In this document: positions 1-9,742 of the stretch, in pieces
How the letters are laid out: each line of letters starts with the position of its first letter
How positions within the stretch are numbered: the stretch's first letter is position 1
NCBI RefSeq assembly: GCF_014656055.1
Contig: NZ_BNBR01000001.1
Location: 1,302,001 to 1,366,000 of the forward strand
Source of the DNA: Streptomyces griseosporeus
GTDB lineage: Bacteria > Actinomycetota > Actinomycetes > Streptomycetales > Streptomycetaceae
DNA length: 64,000 nt
Direction of reading: 5' to 3'
Made by a program: the position numbers and the translations under genes
Notes under the pieces: generated by a model
The model's database searches: none
Seen by the model: the letters and a program-made list of their open reading frames with translations, nothing else
Told to the model about the DNA's origin: nothing

Positions 1-944
<944 letters not shown>

Positions 945-973
945 AGAGGTCCTTTCGGCAGGCGGGGAGGGGG

Positions 974-1852
974 TCACTTGACGGCTCCGGCCGTCAGCCC
1001 GGCGACGAGATAGCGCTGGAGCAGCAGGAAGCCGGCCACCACGGGGACGCTGACCACGAGCGAGGCGGCCATGATCTGGTTCCAGTACACGTCGTTGAGG
1101 GTGGAGTAGCCCTGCAGGCCCACGGCGAGCGTGCGGGTGGTGTCGTTGGTCATGACGGAGGCGAAGAGCACCTCGCCCCACGCGGTCATGAAGGCGTACA
1201 CGGCGACGGCGACGATGCCGGGGACCGCCGCCGGGACGACGACCCGGAACAGGGCGCCGAGCGGGCCGCAGCCGTCGACCAGCGCCGCCTCGTCCAGATC
1301 GCGCGGCACGGAGTCGAAGTAGCCGATCAGCATCCAGATCGAGAACGGCAGCGAGAAGGTCAGATACGTCAGGATCAGCCCGCCGCGCGAGCCGAACAGG
1401 GCGATGCCGGTGGCGTTGCCGATGTTGACGTAGAGGAGGAAGAGGGGCAGCAGGAAGAGGATGCCCGGGAACATCTGCGTCGACAGCACGGTGACCGTGA
1501 AGACGCGCTTGCCGCGGAAGTCGTAGCGGCTGACGGCGTACGCGGCGAACACCGCGATCACCACCGAGCAGACCGTCGCCGCGCCCGCCACGATCAGGGA
1601 GTTCACGAAGTACTTGGCGAGCGGGACCGTCGACCAGATGTCGATGTACGGGCGGATCGTCAGACCGCTGGGCAGCCAGCGGAAGGTGCCCGAGACGTCC
1701 GCGAGGGGCTTCAGCGAGCTGGACACCATGACGTACACCGGCAGCAGGACGAAACCGGTGAGCAGGGTGAGGAAGACCCGCCGGGCCCACAGGAAGGAAC
1801 GGGGCGGCGCCAGCGGCGAGCTGCGCCGCACGGCCAGGGACGGATCAGGCAT
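974..1852 (-). CDS. Sugar ABC transporter permease (MalG/CebG type)
   Basis: 292-residue inner-membrane permease of the carbohydrate CUT1 importer class, with six predicted membrane segments. The conserved cytoplasmic-loop region [11 protein letters not shown], which contacts the ATPase, is present. Its start overlaps the end of the first permease gene by 8 bp, indicating translational coupling. No ATP-binding gene is visible. Streptomyces CUT1 importers usually share the MsiK ATPase encoded elsewhere (family knowledge, inferred here). Confidence 0.93.
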   Translation of the reverse strand: MPDPSLAVRRSSPLAPPRSFLWARRVFLTLLTGFVLLPVYVMVSSSLKPLADVSGTFRWLPSGLTIRPYIDIWSTVPLAKYFVNSLIVAGAATVCSVVIAVFAAYAVSRYDFRGKRVFTVTVLSTQMFPGILFLLPLFLLYVNIGNATGIALFGSRGGLILTYLTFSLPFSIWMLIGYFDSVPRDLDEAALVDGCGPLGALFRVVVPAAVPGIVAVAVYAFMTAWGEVLFASVMTNDTTRTLAVGLQGYSTLNDVYWNQIMAASLVVSVPVVAGFLLLQRYLVAGLTAGAVK

Positions 1853-2837
1853 CGGCGGTCCTCCGTCCGCGCGAGGTGACGGCGAGGTAGACGCCGGTCA
1901 CGAGGAGCAGGAAGAGCAGCAGCAGGACGGACATCGCCGAGCCGGTGCCGAAGTTCCAGGTGACGAACGACGCCTGGTAGATGTGGACCGAGATCAGGTC
2001 GGCGGCCTGCGGGGCCGCCTTGCCGAACATCACGTACGGCGTGTTGAAGTCGTTGAACGTCCACAGGAACAGCACCAGGACCAGCACCTGGTTGACCGGG
2101 CGCAGCGACGGCAGGGTGATGCGGCGGATCTGCTGCCACATCCCGGCGCCGTCCAGCGCGGCGGCCTCGTACAGCTCGCCCGGGATGTTCTGCAGGCCGG
2201 CCATGACAATGAGGAAGGCGAACGGCCAGCCCTTCCACACCGACACGGTCAGCAGCGCCCAGAAGCTGTTGTCGCCGATCAGCCAGAACGACGGCTCGTC
2301 GGTGAGGTGCAGCTGGTCGTGCAGGACGTGGTTCACCAGGCCGTTGTCGTGCTGGAACATGAACACCCAGGTGATGACGGCGGTGTACACCGGCAGCGCG
2401 TACGGCACCAGGAACAGCGTCCTGAGCAGGCCCCGGCCGCGGAAGGTGTCCTGCATGAAGACGGCCGCGGCGGTGCCGATCAGCCAGCACAGGCCGACCG
2501 AGAGCAGGGTGAAGCCGACGGTGACGAGGAAGGAGTGCAGCAGGGCCTCGCCGACGGGGGCGTCGAAGTCGACCGACACCTTGTAGTTGTCGAGGCCGGA
2601 CCAGGGCGCGGTGCCCCAGTCGCGGATGTAGAACTGGGTGAGCTGCTTGAAGCTCATCACGATGCCGATGACCATCGGCACCAGGTGCACGAGGAGTTCG
2701 AGCACCAGGGCGGGCAGCAGAAGAAGGTACGGCAGTCCGATGCGGCGGATCCGCCCGGTGCGGCGGCGGGGAGTGCCGGAAGGCGCCGCACCGGGCGAGT
2801 TCTTGCGCACCGCGGGTTCGGCGGCGGTGGTGGTCAT
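1845..2837 (-). CDS. Sugar ABC transporter permease (MalF/CebF type)
   Basis: About 330 residues, six to seven membrane segments, CUT1 class permease pairing with the next gene. The loop motif YEAAALDGAGMWQQ is visible. The N-terminus is a basic, proline-rich cytoplasmic stretch before the first helix. The start could be ATG at 2837 or GTG at 2846. The latter would overlap the upstream stop codon as GTGA, the arrangement common elsewhere in this window. The open frame extends upstream of 2846 only as a shadow of the binding-protein gene. Confidence 0.92.
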   Translation of the reverse strand: MTTTAAEPAVRKNSPGAAPSGTPRRRTGRIRRIGLPYLLLLPALVLELLVHLVPMVIGIVMSFKQLTQFYIRDWGTAPWSGLDNYKVSVDFDAPVGEALLHSFLVTVGFTLLSVGLCWLIGTAAAVFMQDTFRGRGLLRTLFLVPYALPVYTAVITWVFMFQHDNGLVNHVLHDQLHLTDEPSFWLIGDNSFWALLTVSVWKGWPFAFLIVMAGLQNIPGELYEAAALDGAGMWQQIRRITLPSLRPVNQVLVLVLFLWTFNDFNTPYVMFGKAAPQAADLISVHIYQASFVTWNFGTGSAMSVLLLLFLLLVTGVYLAVTSRGRRTADA

Positions 2838-2842
2838 CGTGC

Positions 2843-4159
2843 TCACTTCGCCGGCATCTGCTGCTGGGCCTTCTCCAGCTTCGCCTTCACCGACTCCGTG
2901 GTGACCGCGCGGCCGGCGGCGGCGTCGGCGAACAGCTCCTTGACGGCCGTGCCGACCGCCGTCTCGAACTGCGACTCGTCGGGCACCTGGGGCAGGGCGG
3001 CCGCGCTGCGGGCGAGGGTGTCCTTCAGGACGGCGTTGGCGGGGGCGGTGAACGCGGCGTCGGCCTGGGCGGTCTTCACCGGCGGGATGGAGCTGTACGC
3101 CTTGTTGAGGATCTTCTGCTCCTCGTCGCTGGTCATGAACTTCACGAACTTGGCGGCGCCGTCGAGGTTGTCGGTGTTCTTGAACACGGCCAGGTTGATG
3201 CCGGCGACCATCGAGTTGACCTGGGTGCCGGTGCCGGGGGTGCCGGACTGCACGGGCACGGGGGCGATGCCGTAGGCGTCCTCGCTCATGCCCTGCGACT
3301 TGAGGTTGGCGGAGGCGGACTGCCACAGCAGCATCGCCGTCTTGCCCTTGGCGAAGTCGCTGACGGACTGGTTCTGCGCGTACTCGGCGTTGCCGGCCGG
3401 TATGGCCTTGTCCTTGGCCATCAGGTCGACGTACTGCTTGACGGCGTCCACGACCTTGGGGTTGGTGAAGTCGGGCTTGCCGTCGGCGGTGAAGAAGTCG
3501 GCACCGTGCTGCTTGGCGAAGACGAAGATGTGGTGGATGTTCTCGGAGACGTTGGCGCCCTCGGCGCCGAGCACCTGCTTGCCCTTGGCCTGGATCTTCT
3601 TGCCGTCGGCGACCAGCTCGGCCCAGGTGGCCGGGGGCTTGGCGATACCGGCGTCGGCGAAGATCTGCTTGTTGTAGTAGAGGGCGTACGCCATCGAGTA
3701 CAGCGGTACGGCGGCCGGGTCCTGGCCGGGGACACCGGTGGAGCCGAGCGCGGAGTCGACGAAGCGGTCCTTGCCGCCGATCTTGGAGAAGTTCTGCGCG
3801 TCCCAGGGCAGCAGCGCGCCGGTCGCCTGGAGGGAGGCCGACCAGGTGTTGCCGATGTTCAGCACGTCCGGGCCCTGGCCGGAGGTGGTGGCGGTGAGGA
3901 TCCGGTTCAGCAGGTCCGACCAGGGGACGACCTCCAGCTTCACCTCGATGCCGGTCTGCTTCTCGAACTTGTCGAGTTCGGGCTGGAGGACCTTCTTGTC
4001 GATCTCGATACTGGCGCCCTGGTTGGAGGCCCAGTAGGTGAGCGTCTTGGGCGAGTCGTTGGACCCGCCACCCGTCGACGAACCGCCTCCGCAGGCCGAC
4101 GCGGCCAGGACGAGAGACAGGGTGACGGCGCCTGTGGCCGCGGCTCGGATGCTGCGCAT
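2843..4159 (-). CDS. Sugar-binding lipoprotein of ABC importer
   Basis: Extracellular solute-binding protein (family 1, MalE/CebE-like), about 438 residues. A lipoprotein signal ends in LAASAC followed by a Gly/Ser-rich tether, so it is anchored outside the membrane. ATG at 4159 is preferred because GGGAG lies just upstream and the putative promoter -10 is at about 4211. ATG at 4192 would be nearly leaderless and would put extra residues before the signal peptide. First gene of binding protein, permease, permease, beta-glucosidase. No CebR-type box precedes it, unlike the cellulases at the right end. Confidence 0.92.
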   Translation of the reverse strand: MRSIRAAATGAVTLSLVLAASACGGGSSTGGGSNDSPKTLTYWASNQGASIEIDKKVLQPELDKFEKQTGIEVKLEVVPWSDLLNRILTATTSGQGPDVLNIGNTWSASLQATGALLPWDAQNFSKIGGKDRFVDSALGSTGVPGQDPAAVPLYSMAYALYYNKQIFADAGIAKPPATWAELVADGKKIQAKGKQVLGAEGANVSENIHHIFVFAKQHGADFFTADGKPDFTNPKVVDAVKQYVDLMAKDKAIPAGNAEYAQNQSVSDFAKGKTAMLLWQSASANLKSQGMSEDAYGIAPVPVQSGTPGTGTQVNSMVAGINLAVFKNTDNLDGAAKFVKFMTSDEEQKILNKAYSSIPPVKTAQADAAFTAPANAVLKDTLARSAAALPQVPDESQFETAVGTAVKELFADAAAGRAVTTESVKAKLEKAQQQMPAK

Positions 4160-4195
4160 GGCTCCCGGTGTCCCTTCAGGGGTTGCACTCATGGC

Positions 4196-4239
4196 TTAAT
4201 TTAGGACGTGAGTTAATCCGGCGGCGAGGGGGACGTCAA
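4196..4239 (-). promoter_or_regulatory. Putative promoter and operator of sugar importer operon
   Basis: Reading the minus strand, TTGACG (4234-4239) is followed after 17 bp by TTAACT (4211-4216). The -10 overlaps a 21-bp imperfect dyad (4196-4216) whose ends are TTAA...TTAA with alternating matches inside. A repressor bound there would block transcription. The regulator is not in view. Confidence 0.4.
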
Positions 4240-4318
4240 GGGGTCGGGACATCACTATTCGAACCTGGCGGGGGCGACGTTCACTTCTTGAATGCGGGGA
4301 GCCGCCCTGGACGGCCGG

Positions 4319-4352
4319 GGAGGCCTCCCCCGTGTCGACGGGAGAGGCCTCC
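4319..4352 (-). terminator. Hairpin terminator behind the EF-G paralogue
   Basis: Two 15-bp arms (4319-4333 and 4338-4352) match at 14 positions around a 4-base loop, both built on GAGGCCTCC. It lies 31 bp past the EF-G-like stop codon. There is no U tract, as is usual in Streptomyces. Confidence 0.6.
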
Positions 4353-4382
4353 TTCGGGCGGACCGGCGGTGCCGGCCGTCGG

Positions 4383-6458
4383 TCACCGGGTCGCGGTGGC
4401 CGTCGCGGCGGGTGCCGGGGCGTGGCCGGCCGGGCGGGCCGTGAACGTGCCGCGGCCCTGGGTACGGCTGCGCAGCCGGGTCGCGTACCCGAACAGCTCG
4501 GCGAGCGGCACGGTCGCCGTGACCGTCGCGGTGCCCGCCCGGGACGTGGAGCCGGTGACGCGGCCGCGGCGGGCCGCGAGGTCGCCGAGGACGCTGCCGA
4601 GCGCGTCCTCGGGCACCGTGACGGCGACCTCGGCGACCGGCTCCAGCAGGACCATCGCGCAGGCGCGCAGGGCCTCGCGCAGGCCGAACCGGCCGGCGGT
4701 GCGGAAGGCCTGCTCGGAGGAGTCCTTCACATGCGTGGACCCGTCGGTGAGCGTCACCCGCAGCCCGGTCACCCGGTGCCCGCCGAGCGGGCCCTCGGCG
4801 AGCGCGTCCCGGCAGCCGGCCTCGACCGCGCGGACGTACTCCTGCGGCACCCGGCCGCCGGTGACGGCCGAGCGGAACACGAAGCCGGACCCGGCGTCCA
4901 GGGGCTCGACGTCGAGGACGATGTGCGCGAACTGGCCCGCGCCGCCGTCCTGTTTGACGTGCCGGTGGACGAAGCCCGTCACCCCGCGCGCCACCGTCTC
5001 CCGGTAACTGACCTGCGGGCGGCCGACGTTCACCTCCAGACCGTGGTCGCGCCGCAGCTTCTCCGCCGCGACCTCCAGGTGCAGTTCGCCCCGGCCGGAC
5101 AGGACCGTCTGCCCGGTCTCCGCATCGGTGCGCAAGACCAGTGAGGGGTCCTCCTCCGCCAGCCGGGCGAGCGCCCCGGCGAGCCGTTCGGTGTCGGTGG
5201 CGCGGCGCGCCTCGACCGCGACGGACACGACCGGTTCGGCGACGTTCGGCGGTTCCAGGACGAGCGGCGCGTCCGGCGCGCACAGGGTCGACCCGGCGCG
5301 CGCGGCCTTCAGCCCGACGACGGCGACGATGTCACCGGCGACGGCTCGCTCCAGCGGCGCGTGCCGGTCGGCCCGCACACGCAGGATCCGGCCGACGCGC
5401 TCGGTGCGGCGGGCGCCCGCGTCCCACACGGTGTCTCCCTTCTCGATCGTTCCGGAGTAGATCCGCAGGTAGGTCAGGCGTCCGGTCGGCGTGGCCTGCA
5501 CCTTGAACGCCAGGGCGGCCAGCGGCGCCGCCGGGTCGGCGGGCCTGCGCTGGACCACACCGTCGTGCATACCGTCGACCGGCGGCCGGTCGGCCGGCGA
5601 CGGCAGCCAGGCCACCACCGCGTCCAGCAGCGGCTCGACCCCGCGGTTGCGGTAGGCCGAGCCGCACAGCACGACGACACCCTCACCGCTGCCGGTCAGG
5701 TCGCGCAGGGCGCCGCGCAGGGTCGGCACGGACAGCCGCGAGGTCGCGCAGAACTCCTCCAGCGCGCCCGCGTGCAGCTCGGCCACCTGCTCCTCCAGCA
5801 GCCGCCGGCGCCGCCCGGCCTCCGCGCGCAGCTCCTGCGGCACCGGTCCCACGCTCATGCCGTCCTGCCCGTCGGCCCAGGTCAGCGCCCGCATCTCCAG
5901 CAGGTCGACGACCCCGGTGAAGGCGTCCTCCGCGCCGATGGGCAGCTGCACGACCAGCGGGGCCGGGTGCAGCCGCTCCCGGAGGGAGGCGACGGCCGCG
6001 TCCAGGTCGGCTCCGGCCCGGTCCAGCTTGTTGACGAAGGCGATCCTGGGCACCCCGTGCCGGTCGGCCTGCCGCCACACCGCCTCGCTCTGCGGCTCGA
6101 CGCCCGCCACGGCGTCGAACACGGCGACGGCGCCGTCCAGGACGCGCAGCGAACGCTCCACCTCGTCGGCGAAGTCGACGTGCCCGGGGGTGTCGATCAG
6201 GTTGATGCGGTGCCCGTCCCAGGCGCAGCTGACGGCCGCGGCGAAGATGGTGATGCCGCGGTCCCGCTCCTGCGGGTCGAAGTCGGTGACGGTGGTGCCG
6301 TCGTGGACCTCGCCGCGCTTGTGCGTGGTGCCGGTGGCATACAGGATCCGCTCGGTGACGGTGGTCTTGCCGGCGTCGACGTGGGCCAGGATGCCCAGGT
6401 TGCGAACGGCGGCGAGCGGGTGGGCGACGGTACGGTCGAAGGTGTTGGTGGTGCGCAC
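4383..6458 (-). CDS. EF-G-like translational GTPase (second EF-G)
   Basis: 691 residues, the full length of elongation factor G. G1 AHVDAGKT at residues 25-32, G3 DTPGH, G4 NKLD and the switch-I sequence RGITI are all present. GEVHDG near residue 49 and the domain IV motif [11 protein letters not shown] resemble EF-G more than TetM-class ribosome protection proteins, although such genes are often labelled tetracycline resistance. It stands alone, away from the rpsL-rpsG-fusA-tuf operon, so it is a paralogue, perhaps an alternative translocase or antibiotic-tolerance factor (inference). The GTG start at 6458 has AAAGG and AAGGG upstream. Confidence 0.88.
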   Translation of the reverse strand: MRTTNTFDRTVAHPLAAVRNLGILAHVDAGKTTVTERILYATGTTHKRGEVHDGTTVTDFDPQERDRGITIFAAAVSCAWDGHRINLIDTPGHVDFADEVERSLRVLDGAVAVFDAVAGVEPQSEAVWRQADRHGVPRIAFVNKLDRAGADLDAAVASLRERLHPAPLVVQLPIGAEDAFTGVVDLLEMRALTWADGQDGMSVGPVPQELRAEAGRRRRLLEEQVAELHAGALEEFCATSRLSVPTLRGALRDLTGSGEGVVVLCGSAYRNRGVEPLLDAVVAWLPSPADRPPVDGMHDGVVQRRPADPAAPLAALAFKVQATPTGRLTYLRIYSGTIEKGDTVWDAGARRTERVGRILRVRADRHAPLERAVAGDIVAVVGLKAARAGSTLCAPDAPLVLEPPNVAEPVVSVAVEARRATDTERLAGALARLAEEDPSLVLRTDAETGQTVLSGRGELHLEVAAEKLRRDHGLEVNVGRPQVSYRETVARGVTGFVHRHVKQDGGAGQFAHIVLDVEPLDAGSGFVFRSAVTGGRVPQEYVRAVEAGCRDALAEGPLGGHRVTGLRVTLTDGSTHVKDSSEQAFRTAGRFGLREALRACAMVLLEPVAEVAVTVPEDALGSVLGDLAARRGRVTGSTSRAGTATVTATVPLAELFGYATRLRSRTQGRGTFTARPAGHAPAPAATATATR

Positions 6459-6882
6459 GGCCCTTGGCCTTTCGTGTGGTGCGACAAAAGGGGCAGCGCG
6501 ATTTCCCGGACGGAAGGTCAGAAGTACGCGGAACAGAGCGGGTCGGCGTACTCAGGCGGGCGTCGCGGGCATCCGGTACCGGCCGCGCAGCGGGCACCGG
6601 ACGGCACGAGACACCAGGATCACCTCGTAACGGGCGCGGGGAACGGCGACAGCGGTGCGGTCACGCACGGCCGGGCTCCCCTCACTCGTCGAACAGCGGC
6701 GCACCGCCCGGTCGTTGAGGGGCGGCGCGCGATGGCGTTGTGAGTGTAGGGAGGCGGGGCGGCGGGAGGCACATGGTTTTCCCAGCGAGTTGCCGCCCCG
6801 CGCCGCCCCCTCAGCCGGGAGGCACATGGTTTTCCCCGGCCGGTGACCGCCCCCGGCCGCACCCGCCACCCCCGCTGCCCCC
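6459..6882. other. Intergenic region upstream of EF-G paralogue
   Basis: 424 bp without a convincing gene; every frame is GC-rich shadow. It contains two exact 20-bp direct repeats (separate entry) and GC-rich sequence of no recognised type. It presumably carries the EF-G-like gene's promoter and leader, but no clear -35/-10 pair stands out. Confidence 0.5.
6764..6836. repeat. Two 20-bp direct repeats, GGGAGGCACATGGTTTTCCC
   Basis: Identical copies at 6764-6783 and 6817-6836, 53 bp apart start to start. The ends (GGGA...TCCC) are complementary, so each could also form a short dyad. They lie between the nucleotidyltransferase stop and the EF-G-like start. Function unknown; a repeated operator or leader element is possible. 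Confidence 0.7.
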
Positions 6883-7578
6883 TCAGCCCGCGGCCCCCGG
6901 AACGTCGTAGAACCGCCGCCGCACGCGCCGCAGCCATGCCTCGGCGGGACGTTCGTCGGGGTGGTCGGGCAGTGCGCTCGGCGTCTCGTCGAAGGCGGTC
7001 TCGAAGCGGCGCAGCAGCGGTTCGGCGGTCGTGGGGTCGGCGGCGACCTGCTCACCGAACCGGTGGTAGGCGTCGGGGTCGTCGACGCGGATCGTCAGCC
7101 GGCCGGTGGCGTACAGCTCGAAGCCCTGCGTGCACAGCCGCTTGAGGTGCCGGGCGTGCTTGGCGGTGCGGCGGGACGCCTCGTCGGTGGCGCCGCGGGA
7201 GATCAGCTTGCGGAACTGCTGGGTGGCGTATCCGAGGTAGGCGTCCCGCACCCGGCGGGCGCTCAGGAACGACGTGCGGATGCCGATGAGTTCCTCGCCG
7301 AGCGGCGTCCGCACCTCGTACAACTCCTCGGGCAGCCAGACGAGTTCCATCACGGTCGGGTTGCCGCCGAGCGCGAGCCGGCACCACTTGGCGGCCTCGT
7401 GCAGGGTGCGGTCGGGTGCCGTGCCGACGTGGGACTCGGCGGGCCGGCGCAGGCCGTGCAGCTCCTCTGTGGGTGCGGCGAACAGGCCGAGCCGGTCGAT
7501 GTCGGAGCCCTCGTGGGCGAGGCCGTAGGCGGTCGAGCCGACCACGCCCGACAGCAGGATGTTCCTCACGGCGGTCAT
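6883..7578 (-). CDS. Predicted nucleotidyltransferase (COG3541-like)
   Basis: 231 residues. The N-terminal GSTAYGLAHEGSDIDRLG is the nucleotidyltransferase GS...DxD pattern, with the two metal-binding aspartates in SDID. An alpha-helical C-terminal half rich in Arg and His follows. The ATG at 7578 is preceded by a strong GGGGGGAT site; further upstream codons in the frame are non-coding in character. Substrate unknown. Related stand-alone proteins are also found in phage-associated and toxin-antitoxin settings, but no partner gene is visible. It is followed by the 424-bp gap before the EF-G gene. Confidence 0.75.
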   Translation of the reverse strand: MTAVRNILLSGVVGSTAYGLAHEGSDIDRLGLFAAPTEELHGLRRPAESHVGTAPDRTLHEAAKWCRLALGGNPTVMELVWLPEELYEVRTPLGEELIGIRTSFLSARRVRDAYLGYATQQFRKLISRGATDEASRRTAKHARHLKRLCTQGFELYATGRLTIRVDDPDAYHRFGEQVAADPTTAEPLLRRFETAFDETPSALPDHPDERPAEAWLRRVRRRFYDVPGAAG

Positions 7579-7681
7579 GGATCCCCCCGGTGGTGCGCTC
7601 TCACCCGCGCCGGACAGGCGCGGCGCAGGCGCCCATGATGCCGGGCGGCGCGCCCCGCCCACCTCGCATTTTCCGCGCCGG

Positions 7682-8677
7682 TCAGGCGGAGGGGCGGCCG
7701 GTGAGCCCGACGAGCTTGCCGACCCTGCGGCCCTCCTCCAGGTCACGGTGGGCGGTGCGGATGTCGTCGAGGGCGTAGGTGTGGACGGGGCCGAGGCCGA
7801 TCTCGCCGGCGGCGATGCGGTCCAGGTAGGTCTGCAGGACGGGGGCGGGCAGGTCGCTCGCGTCCCCGCCGTAGGCCGTGAGCCGTACGCCGGTGGGCAG
7901 GTAGCCGATGGGGTAGAAGTCGGGCACGGTCCACTCGTTGGAGAGCATGCCGGTGAAGCAGACGGTGCCGTGGACGCGGGTGGCGCGCAGGGTGTCGGGC
8001 AGGGTCGGGGTGCCGACCAGCTCCAGGGCCGCGTCCACCCCCTCGGGGAGGAGCCGCCGGACCTGCGCGGCGACGTCGCCGTCGTCGAGCAGGGGGTGGT
8101 CGACGCCTTGGCGCTTGAGGTCGTCGAGGCGTTCGGGACGGCGGCTGGTGGCGAGCAGGGTGGCGCCGAGGTCCTTGGCGAGGGCGGCGGTGGCCAGGCC
8201 GAGGGCGGAGGTGCCGCCGCGGATGAGCAGGGTCTGCCCGGCCCGCAGGTCGAGGCCGGTGGTGAGGGAGCCGTAGGCGGTCTGGAGGGTCTCGGGTACG
8301 GCGCCGAGCGTTGCCCACGGCAGGTCGGAGCGGAACGGCACGATCTGGGCGCGGGGTACGACGGTGTACTCGGCGTAGCCGCCGTCGAAGACGCGCCCCA
8401 TGCCGCCCATGAGCGCGGCGACCTGCTGTCCCGGCGGCAGCAGTCCGTCGGGGTCGGCGTCCACGGTCCCGACGGCCTCGATGCCGGGCACCCGGGGGAA
8501 GGTGACGCCCTCGGCGAGGCCGAGCCGGGTGTGCAGCTCGGACCGGTTCAGCCCGAACGCCTCGACCTTGATCCGCACCCACCCGCGCTCCGGCTCCGGC
8601 AGGGGCAGCTCCCGCAGGTGCAGCCGGGTCACGGGGCCGGGCTCGTCGAGGACGACGGCTCGCATGGTGGCGGTCAT
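7682..8677 (-). CDS. Zinc-independent quinone-oxidoreductase-type dehydrogenase (MDR)
   Basis: 331 residues (327 if started at the second ATG, 8665). It has a GroES-like N-terminal domain and a Rossmann domain with the modified AxxG-type motif GGTSALGLA around residue 150. The zinc-binding cysteine ligands of alcohol dehydrogenases are absent, which places it with NADPH:quinone oxidoreductases and enoyl reductases. It probably reduces quinones or alpha,beta-unsaturated carbonyls in the cytoplasm. Two copies of a 15-bp palindrome lie upstream, so it is likely inducible by a repressor or activator encoded elsewhere. GGGAG lies 6 bp before the ATG. Confidence 0.85.
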   Translation of the reverse strand: MTATMRAVVLDEPGPVTRLHLRELPLPEPERGWVRIKVEAFGLNRSELHTRLGLAEGVTFPRVPGIEAVGTVDADPDGLLPPGQQVAALMGGMGRVFDGGYAEYTVVPRAQIVPFRSDLPWATLGAVPETLQTAYGSLTTGLDLRAGQTLLIRGGTSALGLATAALAKDLGATLLATSRRPERLDDLKRQGVDHPLLDDGDVAAQVRRLLPEGVDAALELVGTPTLPDTLRATRVHGTVCFTGMLSNEWTVPDFYPIGYLPTGVRLTAYGGDASDLPAPVLQTYLDRIAAGEIGLGPVHTYALDDIRTAHRDLEEGRRVGKLVGLTGRPSA

Positions 8678-8692
8678 GGACGCTCCCTGACT

Positions 8693-8737
8693 AGCTCGAA
8701 TCGAGGTACCTCGTGGGATGCTACCTCGATTCGAGGT
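8693..8737 (-). promoter_or_regulatory. Paired palindromic operators upstream of the MDR gene
   Basis: ACCTCGATTCGAGGT (8723-8737) is a perfect 7+1+7 palindrome. AGCTCGAATCGAGGT (8693-8707) is a second copy with one mismatch. Centres are 30 bp apart, close to three helical turns. A minus-strand TAGCAT (8718-8723) between them could be the -10. The cognate regulator is not adjacent. Confidence 0.6.
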
Positions 8738-8748
8738 GAGGGGGCGAG

Positions 8749-8793
8749 AAAAAACCCCGGGCGGATCGAGCCGTGCTCGACCCGCCCGGGGTT
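8749..8793 (-). terminator. Intrinsic terminator of tRNA-Leu
   Basis: Minus-strand hairpin with long arms (AACCCCGGGCGG, one mismatch, then TCGAGC; loop ACG/CGT) followed by six T residues. It sits 3 bp downstream of the tRNA CCA end. This is a textbook intrinsic terminator. Confidence 0.9.
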
Positions 8794-8795
8794 CG

Positions 8796-8883
8796 TGGTG
8801 TCCGAGGGGGGACTTGAACCCCCACGCCCGATAAAGGGCACTAGCACCTCAAGCTAGCGCGTCTGCCATTCCGCCACCCGGAC
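8796..8883 (-). tRNA. tRNA-Leu (anticodon GAG)
   Basis: Class II tRNA with a 7-bp acceptor stem GTCCGGG/CTCGGAC and an anticodon loop CTTGAGG giving anticodon GAG, which reads CUC and CUU. It has a long variable arm (TGCCC...GGGCG), a T-loop GTTCAAGT and an encoded CCA (8796-8798). It has its own promoter and terminator. Confidence 0.96.
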
Positions 8884-8929
8884 CAGGTGTCTGTCGCTCG
8901 CGTGGGTGTTCCCCGCGGCGACACGGACA

Positions 8930-8958
8930 ACCATACCAAGCTTTGGGAGTGCGTTTCA
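8930..8958 (-). promoter_or_regulatory. Promoter of tRNA-Leu
   Basis: On the minus strand TGAAAC (8953-8958), a 17-bp spacer and TATGGT (8930-8935) form a housekeeping-type promoter about 46 bp before the mature 5' end. Assigned from spacing and position only. Confidence 0.5.
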
Positions 8959-9005
8959 CCTGCGTATCCTTCCGGCCTGACCGGCCCGGTCGGCGTGGCC
9001 GCGGG

Positions 9006-9332
9006 TCACGGGAGCGGCAGCGGGGCGCCGCCCGTGGTCATGTCCGCGGCGACCGCGCGGACCTTGCGGCCCTGCTTGCGGGAGAGCGCGACGAGCAGCT
9101 GGAACGCGGTGCCCTCGTCGCAGCCGCGCACGGCCATGAGCATGCCCTTGGCGCGTTCGATCAGGGCGCGGCCCTCCAGGGCCTCCTTCAGCTGGCGGTT
9201 CTCGGTGCGCAGCGCCTCCAGCTCGTCGACCAGGGCGAAGACCGCGCGCAGCGCCTCCAGCAGGGCGGTGGCGTGGTCCCGGGGTGGTCCGGGCTCGACG
9301 CCCGGCGGTTCGTCGAGGGGCATACCGGCCAT
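9006..9332 (-). CDS. Small ANTAR-domain RNA-binding protein
   Basis: 108 residues. Residues ~25-50 form a coiled-coil-like stretch (LVDELEALRTENRQLKEAL). An ANTAR domain follows, with the typical ALIERAKGMLMAVRGCDEGTAFQLL and a basic C-terminal end. ANTAR domains bind tandem hexaloop RNA hairpins and act as antiterminators. In Streptomyces, short ANTAR proteins often follow GAF or STAS sensors, but none is encoded next door. ATGs at 9332 and 9323 are both possible. Confidence 0.85.
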   Translation of the reverse strand: MAGMPLDEPPGVEPGPPRDHATALLEALRAVFALVDELEALRTENRQLKEALEGRALIERAKGMLMAVRGCDEGTAFQLLVALSRKQGRKVRAVAADMTTGGAPLPLP

Positions 9333-9742
9333 CTTTCGGGACCGACCGGGAAACGCAGCAGTGTTTCCGTGGGAAATGCGACGAATTTTCCCGGCGCGTA
9401 GTCAATGGCGTAGGTCTGGCTACGTATGGACGGGGCCGGTGGGACGATTGCGTCTCCTGAGACGCAAAGCGTTCGAAGCAGGTAAACAACAGGCTAATTA
9501 CGGACGTAAGCCGACCGAATCCCCGACGAACGGTGGGAGCCCGCTGCTAGCCTCTGGCCACCGCTCCTGACCGCGGAGCCCGGGTGCGCCCCGCGCACCC
9601 GATGCACCTCCCGTCACCTCCCCGCGTCGCGTCGAGCCCGTACGCCGCGAGGGTCACCGCTCACTCCCGCCGCCCCGTCCCACGGGCGGCACCGGTGTCC
9701 GTCGTGTCGCTGCGCCGACGGCCCATGTCCAGGGGGGCTCTC
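9333..9742. other. Control region between ANTAR gene and glycan operon
   Basis: 410 bp separating divergent genes. It contains the 20-bp palindrome listed separately and a more AT-rich stretch (about 9465-9515) that probably carries promoters. The frame of the first operon gene is open back to 9584, but that part has no plausible protein features, so it is treated as leader. Confidence 0.5.
9448..9467. promoter_or_regulatory. 20-bp palindrome upstream of glycan operon
   Basis: TTGCGTCTCCTGAGACGCAA has two perfect 9-bp arms around CT. Length and GAGACGCAA half-sites resemble TetR-family operators. It lies 276 bp before the operon's first ATG and 115 bp from the ANTAR start, so it could control either. 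Confidence 0.5.

Noticed and set aside
4383..6458. TetM-class tetracycline resistance gene
   Set aside because: Switch and domain IV sequences match EF-G better; resistance cannot be claimed from sequence alone.
6820..6882. Small frame starting at the ATG within the 20-bp repeats
   Set aside because: No ribosome site and arginine/proline-rich shadow-like translation; it is more likely part of a repeat element.
7559..8857. Plus-strand open frame of 432 codons opposite the MDR gene
   Set aside because: It runs antisense through the MDR gene, the terminator and the tRNA; no protein features.
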